Source: Mastigamoeba balamuthi
Lineage: Eukaryota; Evosea; Mastigamoebida; Mastigamoebidae
Reading direction: 5' to 3'
DNA length: 39,278 nt
NCBI GenBank assembly: GCA_902651635.1
Contig: CACRSC010001472.1
Span: 1 to 39,278, forward strand
Under the pieces are notes generated by a model. The model saw only the letters and a program-made list of their open reading frames with translations, searched no databases and was not told where the DNA came from. Shown in pieces: positions 28,738 to 38,346 of the stretch (position 1 is the stretch's first letter; each line of letters begins with the position of its first letter). A program made the translations under genes and the position numbers.

Positions 28738-30678
28738 TTACTTGGGCGCCCAGGGACGGAGACATCTGCACATGGGCCCGTCCTTGCCCTCTGACGTCTC
28801 CAGGGCCCTCTCCACATCGTTCCAGTACAGGTTCAGGAACTGCTGTATAAACGCCATCGAGCTGTCCACCACGTCCTTTGGCAGCTCCGTCACCCCTTGC
28901 TGCAGCGGCGCCCATCACTGAGCCGGGCTGTGCTGTGGGGGCAGAGTGAGGGCACGCACAGGAGCAGCGGCCACAGCGCTGTCCGAGAGCATCTCGTCGT
29001 AGAGTTCCACCAGGTGCGCGCGGTTCAGGTGCACAAACGCGTCGAGGCGCACCAGGCGGGGGTCCTTGGACCCGGGCAGCGTGTTGTTGGCGAGGTGCTG
29101 CAGCAGCTTGCTGATATAGACGAGCATCCTCTGCGCCCTGCGCATTCCGGGGGTCAGCACAAGGCCCACAAGCCGATTGCCCTCCTCCCGCAGGAACAGG
29201 GAGGAACAGGGACCCAAAAGGAGAGACTGGAAACCAAGAACGGGATAGCCTCCTGGATCCCATTGTTTCAGGATGGCCCACCCGGACATCCCCTTCAGGC
29301 CCCACAACACAACCGCACTCCCAGCACTCACCACCCCCATAACCACACCAATCCCCCCCTTGCCCCCATTCACCCCTGACCCCTTGCAAGGGGCCTATCC
29401 CTCACCGCAAGGTAGCGGGAGGAGTGGAATAGGAACATCTGAACATTTGAAAAGAGACACTGGAATCGCTCCCATCTGGAAATCAATCTGGAAAACGGCC
29501 GCGACGGACCTGTCGTAGGGCCTGCGCTCGTCGAAGAGGCCGTAGGCGGCGGGCGAGCTGAGCGCGGGGTTGACGACGCGGAGGAAGAAGAACCCCCCGA
29601 CGGCCGCGGTCTCGGCCCCGGGCCACGCCTCAGCGACGCCCTCGCGGACGCCGCGCAGCAGCACGCGCAGGGGCGCAGGCACCGCGGGGCCCGTCTCGCG
29701 GATGCGCTCGAAGACGCGCTGGGCGCCCGCGAGGACCTGCTCGAGGACCGCGTACTCGAGGAAGGCGCTCGTGACGAGGAACGGGTCCACCGCCACGTCC
29801 ACGGCCGACGCCTGCAGCTCCGCAGCCGCCGGGCGCAGCGCCTCGGCCAGCCACTGCGCGCACTCGACGCGGGCGTAGTGCGAGAAGAGGCGCGTCGCGG
29901 GCGAGTCGCCGCGGAAGAGCGTCTGCGAGGCGCGCGAGCGGCTGGCGCGCAGCTCCGCGAGGCACTGCGCCAGCACGAGGTCCAGGCAGCGGCCCCCGCT
30001 CATGTACACGTACGCCAGCGACTTGGCCAGGCGGTCCGACTCGGGCTGGGGGCACGCCGACGACAGCGCGGCCGCTGCGCGCAGCTCGCGGTCCGACAGG
30101 AGAATCTGCGGGGGGAAGATATCGCGGGATTCCGGGATCTCGGCCGTCAGATATTCCGCGGGATACGGGATATTATTGGGGTTTGCCTGCTTGAGCGGCT
30201 CGAGGTTGGCGATGTGGTTGGAGCTCAGGCTGCGCTGGTACGGCTTGTCTCTGAACAGCCGCGAGGAGTTGAGCTCGATGAACGAGCGCGGCCTGCTGCT
30301 GCTCCTCGGGTGCCTGTTCGGGGGGCGCGGGCGATCCCAACGGGGGAAAAATCAGCCGCTCGTTTCGAGGAAATCCAGATTCGCGGTTTCAAAAATATCT
30401 CGCCGGCGCCGGCAACGCCCAAAAACGCGGCCTTGCGAAAACCGGGGTCGGGGGTTGAGTCGCGCCTGTCGCACTGGGCGGGGCAGCGCCGGCCGCGGTG
30501 GCAGCGGAGGTAGAGGTAGACGCCGGCGGCTGCGAGGAGGAGGAGGCCGGCGCCCACGACGCCGCCCGCGTAGGCAGACGCGTCGCTGTTGCGCTTGCCG
30601 ACGGTCCGGGCGGCCCTGGGGGCATGCAGGGCCGCGGTGAGGGGACGGCGGGGGGCGGGGAGACGCGTCGCACTCCAT
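28738..30678 (-). CDS. Membrane-anchored RasGAP-domain protein
   Basis: Exons 30678-30674, 30615-30475, 30313-30187, 30105-29510, 29137-28960, 28899-28738; the phases close to give 402 aa. The first exon is only five bases (ATGGA). A single helix (AYAGGVVGAGLLLLAAAGVYLYL, about residues 17-39) is followed by a basic stretch and then a RasGAP domain. This has the Arg-finger loop (LFRGDSPATRLFSHY), FFFLRVVNPALSSP, and AQRMLVYISKLLQHLANN formed across the fourth intron. The family stimulates GTP hydrolysis by Ras-type GTPases. The helix should hold it at a membrane facing the cytosol. The 81-nt intron at 30186-30106 needs a GC donor and is open in frame, so a 429-residue unspliced form is possible. 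The five-base first exon is the least certain part. Confidence 0.75.
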
Positions 30679-32841
30679 TGGGGGCCGGCAAGTGCGGGTG
30701 CGAGTGCGCAGCGGGGACGAAAGATATGCGGGATATCAAAGAGATATCTCTGATTGCGTGGCACGGCGGTATCGCCACGGAGGAATATCGGCCCCTGTGG
30801 TGGCACGAGCTTGGTCTTGCTCCTGCGCCTGCACGGCAGCGTATGAAGGGCGACTATTCGAGACGAGTTCCCCCCAAGACTGCTTGGGCAGGTCTTGATC
30901 AACGTAACTACATCCCTGATTACGTGGCAGGCTCGTCTCTACATTCTTGCGTTGAGTTGGCCTAGCCCGGGCCTTGTTCCCTGGGGTCGGTGGCCGTGTT
31001 TCAGATGGTGGCCATGCGGGGCAGTCAGTAAGGGGTTATCCACTATCACAGGAAGGGCACTGTTCAAGGAGGCCACAAATCCCAGGGACTTCAAACACGA
31101 GCATATCACTGTTGGGTCCCTCCCGTGATGATCAGTGATCACTAATCTACGAGAAAGCGATCACTCAAATCAGGGTATGCATCAGAGAATCTGCAATTTC
31201 TCAGGCATCCAGCTGCAGGTTACTGATCCAAACTGCACACCCTGAACATGGGCTTTGAGTGCCCCTGTGAGCCCCCTGCGGCCAGACGTTGAGTGTCCCA
31301 GCTGGTACTCCTTGCACTTGGTCTGGCCACTCACTGGCTGTGCAGTCCCCGTGTCACAGAGCTCACACTCTGTTGCCCCTGACTCGTTGCTGTGCAGTCA
31401 CTTGATGCATGCCAATATAATGTCGCATAGCTGCCGTGTCATGTGCACACAGCACAACTGTCGAGCTCTCAATGGGCGTGACCTCTACAGCCAAGGCATG
31501 CAGGTGTGCCTCAGTCACTGTAGTCCCTACAGGGCATGCAGCTGTCCATGCTGGACCACAGTGCACGACCTGCCACTGACACTACGGACATTGAAGCCTC
31601 GAGATCAGCCCTATAGAGTGGAAAGAGGAGGGGCCGCATACCACAGAAGGACCTGGAAGACGTCTTGGACAACAAGGCCAGACTTGTAGAGGAACATTAA
31701 GTCGATGGTGCTCTGCACACTGCTTATGAGGACCACAGAGAGGACTGGGGCCATTGCAAGAGCTGTAGTGGCCACTCTCTGCTGCTTTTGGCCTGGCTTC
31801 ACACAGCAGCCCTGTCCATCACCATCCATCAGAGAAGACCATCTTCCAGCTTTTCCATTCCACTTCTTGGGGCAATGACGACCATCCATGTGGCCAGCCC
31901 ACTGCAGGTTGCACTGTGTGAAGTAGTAGTACCTGTCACATGACCTGCACCAAAATGGTTTGGCCTCTCCGTCCTCTCTCTACTGTACTTGGACTGGAGC
32001 TGTGTTTCATCTGGCCTGGTTCTTCTGTTCCTGGTGCATTGAGGGCAACCTTACTGTTTTTGGCACGTTGCTCCCAAAATTTGGGTGTGATTGTTGGAGT
32101 AACCTCCAAAATAAAGTAGCCCTGCCCCTAATACATCACTGAGAAGCCCACAGATGCTATTAATGAGTATCAGAATGTGCACTGAATCATGCTCACTGCA
32201 GTGGCTGAGACACTTCCTATCAGGTAAAGAAGAAACAGAAACACCTTTGATGTCACATCTAGTTCAAGATTTTAAAAGGAAGAATACCATTCTTGTTCTA
32301 TTAAAAACTCTTGTTCTTCAAGCAAGTTCATTTTACCTGCTCTGCTGAACCTCTTCTGTATTGCTATCTCAGCACGCAAATGACATCAAGTGCCAGCTGG
32401 CAAAATATAGATTTCTCGCCTACACAGGCTTTCACTACACTTCACTATACAACTGCTTCCACCACACACTGCTGTACATACCTTTGCTGTACTGTATAGT
32501 GGAGATGTTTCCACTATTCACTGCAAAACAATTGATGTGAATAAAAATGTGTCCCAGGCAGCCAAGGCTCGAGCTGCCTTGGCTCTCTTTCCAGGAGAGA
32601 GCCTGGCAGAGATTGAATGAAGGACAGGCATCCCACATTCGACCCTGAGTCAGGCACAAAGCCCACAGGCACGTCTTCTTGTGTCAGGCACTCACTCATT
32701 CCTGGATTCAGGTACAAGCTCAACTCGAGTTCGAACAGAGGGAGTTGGAGGCTTCTGTGGCAGAGGAGGCCGAAGAGCCCCAAGGGGACCTAGACTCTCA
32801 CTTCCTCTCATGGCCAAAGAGTTTGACAGGCTTTCATAGCC
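30679..32841. other. Long gene-poor region; composition drops after about 30.9 kb
   Basis: The first 80 bp are the probable RasGAP promoter, with AGAGATATCTCT, a perfect 12-bp palindrome, near 30743-30754. From about 30.9 kb the DNA is visibly less GC-rich and codon usage of the open frames looks unlike the neighbouring genes. I see no intact gene. A minus-strand frame near 31611-31889 and plus-strand frames near 31255-31689 lack recognisable motifs. ATAGTGGA / TCCACTAT at 32496-32517 is a small inverted repeat. The stretch is probably decayed mobile DNA. Confidence 0.45.
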
Positions 32842-33950
32842 ATGAAGGCACAGCAGCTACAGAATTGGGTCAAGGAGAATGCTGAGGTCCAGTCTGGGAA
32901 AAAGACTCTGCGGTTCACGTACTTTGGCACGTTTTCAGAGGCGTTTCTCAACTACTCGGCTGTGGTTCTTGATTCCTACAAGGAGTCCCGTTTCCTTGCA
33001 CTCATTCATTCTGGACGAGTTCGCCTGGCAGTGTTTGACCGCTACTCCTGCCCAGTGTGCTGCAAGTACCGGCTCAAGGAACAGGCTAATGACCCAATCT
33101 CTGACCTGGAGAAAGAGGAGTTCAAGAACCATCTCAACCTCGTTTGAGAGCAACGCCAAGCTCAGCGTGATCAGAAAGCAGCTCTTCACCAGGAGAGCTG
33201 CTAGTCGTGATGGACTACTCCACATTCCACGAGGCTCCTGAGCTTAAGGGGATGCAGGACCTTAATTGTGCTGTCTGGGGCCTCCAGAAGAACGAGTTGG
33301 TCCACTTTGATCTCTGGTCTCAAGCTCCACACGATTGGAAGTTCACCAATAAGGGGCTTAACACACTCTGGGAGGAAATCAAGGTTGAGGTCAAGGCCAA
33401 GAGGCTTCACCTCAAGACCATTCACTTCTGGACAGACGGAGGATTCAAGGTGATAAACATCATACACTCTCTTCTTTGTCTTCAGGTATACTTCTCACAT
33501 TGCCTGATCTCACTTCACCTTCAGGGAGAGGTCTCCAGGGACCTTGGGAGAAGGGTAAGGGCGACGTTCGATCTCTATGGTCCTCACCACGGGCATTTCG
33601 TGTGTGATGGGCACTTTGGAGTAGTCAAGCAACGACTTCATCGTGGAAACGTTGGCCAGGTCATTTCCAACATGGCTTAAGTGCTTGCAGCTCTCAAAAG
33701 GTGCTGTTTCCCTTTGGCAGAACTGAGCCATTGGCACTCACTACTATTATTCAGTGTGAAGAACACGAAAGTGATCGCTCTTGATCCTTTGGCCATTCAG
33801 GCACTCCCAGATCAGACCATCAAAGGTCTCGAAGGCCACGTCAAGGAGCACTTTCACTTCGAGTTTGGAGAGAAAGACAATGTCATCAAGTGCAGCAAGC
33901 GTACCTGCCAGAAACAGGTCTCTGAGTTCACTCTCACAGTTTCTTAACAC
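32842..33950 (+). pseudogene. Broken transposase-like gene (DDE-type relic)
   Basis: Reading begins near 32842 (MKAQQLQNWVKENAEV), with a CPVCCKYRL Cys pair. It reaches an in-frame TGA at 33145 although the protein-like sequence continues beyond it (EQRQAQRDQKAALHQE). A small indel near 33200 then moves it into the frame VVMDYSTFHEAP. Downstream come LKTIHFWTDGG and FDLYGPHHGHFVCDGHFGVV. The order of a DYS motif, an FxxDGG motif and a HGHxxCDGxxGxxK motif matches a widespread transposon-derived family in protists and animals (typically SDGxxxxFK then SHGKGxxDGxGGxxK). A stop at 33678 is followed by a further related piece near 33756-33947. The two lesions argue for a dead copy. No terminal inverted repeats were found by eye. 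Confidence 0.5.
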
Positions 33951-34623
33951 TGGAAAGAGGGTCTGTGTCCACAAACAGCTTTCACACAGTGTATTTCTAT
34001 AGCTGGAGGCTGAAAACTGTGGCAACCTATTGTTGCTTCGATTCTCATGTTTGGGAAACGAGATTTTGGAATGGTGAAATGCAATTTCGGTTGGAAAATT
34101 TCTGGTCATACAGAATCCAAAAAGGTGCAACAGTTCTCGCTTCTGGGGCTGCAAAAACGATTTAATGGCAATTTTCGTCTAAAACTTTTTGGACTGAGCC
34201 AGGGGTTTTGATAGGTCATACAGGAATCAGATTTAACACATTTATACTGCTTCATTACATGGTACAAAACTGGGAATCGGAATTTCTTCACCCAACTTGC
34301 AATGGCCCAGCTCTTAGTTCCAAGAGAGATGAAGGCCAAGAAATGGGAAGAAACGGCCAAGAAACAGAAGGGAATGCACCTTTAGGACTGGTAGAACACA
34401 GCTACAGTGTCCTGGGGACCACTGACAGCTCACTCATTCCTTTCTGCCAGCTGAGCTGCAAAAAGAGAGTGACACAGCACCAGTAAGGTCAGACCGCAAA
34501 TAAGGAAAGCATGGTGATGTGCTCACAATATCTGTTTCACAGATCTCGTGTTCCTGGAAAAAAGACCAGCAGTTCAAACAGAAGCTATTCCATAATCACA
34601 CAATCGGGCCTGTCTTTGTTATC
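33951..34623. other. Gene-free spacer
   Basis: About 670 bp of lower-GC DNA between the transposase relic and the 3' end of the nuclease-kinase gene. No coding, RNA or repeat feature is recognised. Confidence 0.4.
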
Positions 34624-36495
34624 TCACGTGCTGCTAGACTGGAAAAACCTCTTAAGTGCCTCGTAATCAGCACTCTCCGCAGCAGCGATGGCAGTGCCCC
34701 AAATCAGCGAGTGCTGCTTCCAGTAGCCAATCATTCCCTGAGCCTCACCAACCATCCCCTGGTGCGTTCCCTTTGCGGGCAGGTCTCCCCGCCAGAAGTG
34801 GATCGCCAGGCTGCGAACTAGGGACACGAGGTCGTCCGAGGGGGTTACTTCGAAGTGTAAGTGGTTGCTGCAGATCAGCTCAAGAACACGGTCGGACGCT
34901 GTGCACAGAGTCCCGCAGTACGAGTGGGGCTCAAACGCACGAACAGCAAACCCCCAGTCAATGAGCAAGGGCTGGTCTCCGTGCATCTGCGCAGCAGCTG
35001 ACGTAAGCAGCCAGGCGGAGGGCCAGCAGTTCAGCAGATGGGGGGAGTACGTACCAGGATGTTTGGGGGGCGAATGTCGCGGTGAACAATCCCCTTGGCG
35101 TGCACGGCAGCGAGAACATCGACGAGCCCCGTGAAGACGTCTCGGAGAATCTGCACTGACGCTCCTTGCGGGAGCTTCTGCCTTGCGTATGGCTCCATGA
35201 TGAACCCGACGTTGTTTTCAAACACGTTCAGAACGTGCGGGACTCCGCGAATGCCGTTGAGATTGCCCAAGACAGCAACCTCGTTTCGAACGAGGCCAGC
35301 AGGGTCTACCTCGAAGCCCGGATTCCTCCTCGGCAGCTTGACAACCACGTCCTTGCCGTTGAGAATCGTGTGGAACACCTGGCTCGTCAGCCCTTCGCCG
35401 ACAAGGGACAGCTGAGGCAGGGGATCTCCGTTCAGCCAGAGCGCGCGTGTATAGAAATCAGCAGGCATGAACATGGCGCGCGTGAGCCACGTTTCGGCAC
35501 CGTCGAGTACCTCCGTTCTTCGGTAACTGATGGAGTGCAGCAATCAGCGTGTGCAAAACTGCACGTAGAGGAGGAGTGATAGTACCGTAACGGTCTCATC
35601 GCGTCGAAACTGCACGAGACAGAGAACAACTGGATGTGGTGCAGGTCGGTCACGAAGAAGAGGACCTCCATACGCAGGGCAGCCGGCGAGCTCTTCAGAA
35701 TACGCAGAGCGTACTCAGCTGCCTGTCCGACCTCTGTCCACACGTGAGCCAGGGACGGAATGAGATGGGCAGGGCTTCTCACCGTCAGAAGCGAACAGCA
35801 CCTGACTCCTCTCGCAGTGCTTTTTGCTCTTGAGCTCGACCACTGCCATTATCTGGTCCGTATTGAAGGCCTTGACGCCCGGCGAAACGCCTCTGGGCAC
35901 AAGGGCGCCATCGATGCGTCCCACACGCCTCTGGAACTCCTTTCCCAAAGAGACCCACTGATACCGAGCTCCATCGGGGATGGCCTTGCACATGGCACCG
36001 AAGCAGTTCTGCGTCATAAGTACGTCAGAAGGCCGCCCCGGAATGTGCGGAATGGGGGCTCACCTGAATGCCGTCTGGCACCTCTGCCTGACCCTCTCCA
36101 CCTGCGGCGACAGCGGCACCCTCGGATCTTCTGCGCTTGGACGCTGCCTCGGGCACAGCGTCTGCGGACGCTATCGCTCTCCAGATCTCCTGGTCTCCCC
36201 ACGTGGGCGGGGCACCCTCGGCCTGAGGAAGCAGGTGCTCTGGCCGCACAGGCTCCTCGGCGAGGATGCTGCTGCCGACAAAGGTGCGGTCTGCCGAGCT
36301 GGACAGCTCCTCGGTGCGGCTTCTGCGTACGGTGCATGCGGTTAGCCAGAGGCCGAGGCGGAGTCACCAAGACGCACACAAGAGATTCCCGATCGTCCAC
36401 CGGCAGTGCTGTGCATCGCGGGGTCTGTCAGGCGCGGGGCAGGGGGGCGAGGGCGGCTGCACGGAGACGCAACGATTGAGACCGAGGGCGCACAT
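34624..36495 (-). CDS. Crinkler-type nuclease-kinase fusion (PD-(D/E)xK plus protein kinase)
   Basis: Exons 36495-36380, 36322-36064, 36008-35783, 35733-35586, 35526-35055, 34986-34624; the phases close to give 527 aa. The first 125 residues are low-complexity with a basic nuclear-import-like cluster (KRRR). A restriction-endonuclease-fold core follows: Asp158 in RIDGAL and Glu183-Leu-Lys185 in VVELKSKK. From about 290 to 500 is a divergent kinase: glycine-loop GEGLTSQVF, Lys in DVVVKL, Glu in RNEVAVL, HRDIRPPN and LIDWG in place of DFG. This pairing is known from the Crinkler/RHS-like class of eukaryotic effectors, which act on nuclear DNA and protein targets. The usual N-terminal secretion/translocation and NTPase domains are not seen. 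No signal peptide. The target is unknown; whether used against other cells or by the host is inference. Confidence 0.7.
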
Positions 36496-36591
36496 CTTCG
36501 TGAGTAAGAAACGGCGAGGTCTCCTTCTAAGAGGAAATAATCAATCAAGTGATTTCAGTCACACAAATCTCCGCGGATTTTCAATCGAACA

Positions 36592-36660
36592 GGCGTGCAG
36601 TCGGGGGCGAGCCGCACTGGGGCCACCGAGTGTTCGTTTGGCGCGGTGCTCCTTGCGAGC
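36592..36660 (+). repeat. Inverted fragment of the gene B 3' end
   Basis: The plus strand reads VQSGASRTGATECSFGAVLLAS here, the GPI-tail coding part of the B family, whereas the rest of the adjacent B copy (36661-37748) is on the minus strand. The tail has been flipped and the 650 or so bases that should precede it are missing. Confidence 0.75.
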
Positions 36661-37748
36661 TTGTCGAGGGTCGGGGCAAGGGCCTGCTCCACGCTCCATT
36701 CGCGCGTGCAGGCGTCGATGAAGCCGCTGAACGCCGAGACGCTGGCCGAGCGCAGGCACGAGAGATCAAGGAGATGGCACACAGTCTCGTGACTCCCGAG
36801 GAATTGCGTCTGGTTGTTGTCGAGGCCCGCGCACGACTCCCTGAGCCCGCCGACGTTGTCCCTGGTGATTCCAGCGAAGGCGGGTGCCGGCATCGCGACG
36901 ACGTGGCGCTCGGAGAGCGCAGCGACGAAGTCCTTGCTGAGGCGCTCCACGCACTTCGACGATACGGTTGCAAGCGAGCTGCTGGGGAGGTGCTGTGCGC
37001 ACTCGGGCGTGAGCCCCGCGCAGGCGTCGTCGGTCAGCATGGACATGCCGATCGCTGCGAACTGGTCATACATGACCCCTGCGCACGACTCCCCCAGCCC
37101 TGCGATGTTCTCGCGCGTCCAGCCCGACCACGACGACGCGGGAATGGCGGCGACCTGCCGGGGACCGAGCGCCGACACAGCGCCGATGGAGAGGTACCCC
37201 AGGCACTCGCTCTGCAGCCCTCCGGCCCCGGCAGGCGAGAGCGACGACGCGCACGAGGCTGTGAGCCCGGCACAAGCATAACTGAGCTCCGACTTGCCCA
37301 ACACCGCGCCCTGCGCGCCGTTGAGGAAGGCGCGGGACCGAGGCCGGCGATGTTGGTCATTTCCAAGCCCGCGATCGAGCTTGGGGGGACGCGGCCCAGC
37401 GCAGCCCCCGTCAGGTTCGCCACGAACTCGCACGAGAGCGACACCACGCACGCCCTGCCCAGTCCTGCAGCCGCTGACTCGGGGGGCGCAGGAAGGGCTC
37501 AGGCCGCCGCACGCCTCACTGCCATCGACAGTCGTCTCGAGCTGCGAGACGCGGGCGGCATCGAAGCCGGCGCACGAGGGTCCGGGGAGAGCAGCCAGGT
37601 CGGCGGAGGTTGCCTGGGCGAAGCAGACGGGGTCCAGCGACGACAGCTGGTCGGCTGAGACGGCAGACCAGTCGCTGGGGCACGACGCCCCCAACACGAG
37701 CCGGAGGCACGTCAGGAGAATGAAAGTTGTGCCCTGACGCGTGAGCAT
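36661..37748 (-). pseudogene. Cys-rich repeat surface protein, broken right-hand B copy
   Basis: ATG at 37748-37746 starts the family signal peptide and the first repeat. An 8-base deletion near 37485 and a 4-base deletion near 37335 leave about 50 codons between them out of frame; together they restore it. The following repeats read normally (CAGVMYDQFAAIGMSML and onwards). The copy ends abruptly after TREWSVEQALAPTLDK at about 36661, joined to the inverted tail fragment, so the C-terminal domain and GPI signal are lost. It lies 100 bp upstream of the nuclease-kinase ATG on the same strand. I treat it as a pseudogene. Confidence 0.75.
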
Positions 37749-38346
37749 GTTGTTGCTTGCGAGTTTGAGGGGTGGGTTTGGGGTGTTGGGCTGCCTGGTA
37801 ATGTCTGAATGAACAAAGCAAAAGGAAAAAAAGCGGCGGTGCTCATCTAGAACATGGCTTATTGACGTGTCGAGTGCGATTGGGGAGGTGCGGAGTTGCG
37901 GCGTTGCGGGGTCAGTTTCCATTCCGATAGGGAGCTCGACTCTGCCTTCCCAGGCCTGCTCTGTCCAGGATGATCTGCTTCGTGCGTCCCATGGCAGTCT
38001 CGGATATTACCCCGAGGCGAACAAGTGACGAGAGACCGAATGAGGAACGGCTTTCTTTCGCCAGAGCGAAGGAGAATTCCTGGGTCACATCAGAATGACA
38101 TCCTGTGTTGATTGCTGTGCTCTACATCTGAGCCTCGCATCTCTGACAGCACGGGGAAGTCTCCCTTGTGGTTGTCGGGCCTCGTGGGCGCGGCTGGGGT
38201 GAAACTGTTAACAAAAACGTGTTAGTCCTCCCCGCACTTGGACGTCAGTTTTGCCTTTTGAGGACGTCGGTTTTTGGGAGGTGCTGTTTCTCGTTTGTCA
38301 GCGGAAAGAAAGCCAGAAGGCACCGTTCTCGCCTATACACAGGGCA
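37749..38346. other. Shared upstream region of the right-hand A/B pair
   Basis: Inverted counterpart of 520-1118, with similar sequence over most of its length and small indels. There is no independent gene. Confidence 0.55.
37862..37919 (-). promoter_or_regulatory. Conserved 58-bp upstream block, right-hand B copy
   Basis: Identical to the block at 944-1001 and 114 bp upstream of the B-copy ATG at 37748. Because the whole unit was duplicated, identity here is less telling than that of the fourth copy at 9613-9670. Confidence 0.45.

Noticed and set aside
30106-30186. Keeping the 81-nt segment as RasGAP coding sequence
   Set aside because: It is open in frame, but it is rich in GATAT strings like the non-coding DNA here, has intron-like ends and interrupts the GAP domain. 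I prefer an intron with a GC donor but left the alternative noted.
31611-31889. Minus-strand frame with a WAGHMDG-like stretch, reminiscent of the end of LINE reverse transcriptases
   Set aside because: The resemblance is a few residues long, no catalytic motif lies upstream, and stops surround it.
33201-33680. Treating the transposase-like frame as an intact short gene
   Set aside because: Family-like sequence continues on both sides in other frames, which indicates a broken longer gene.
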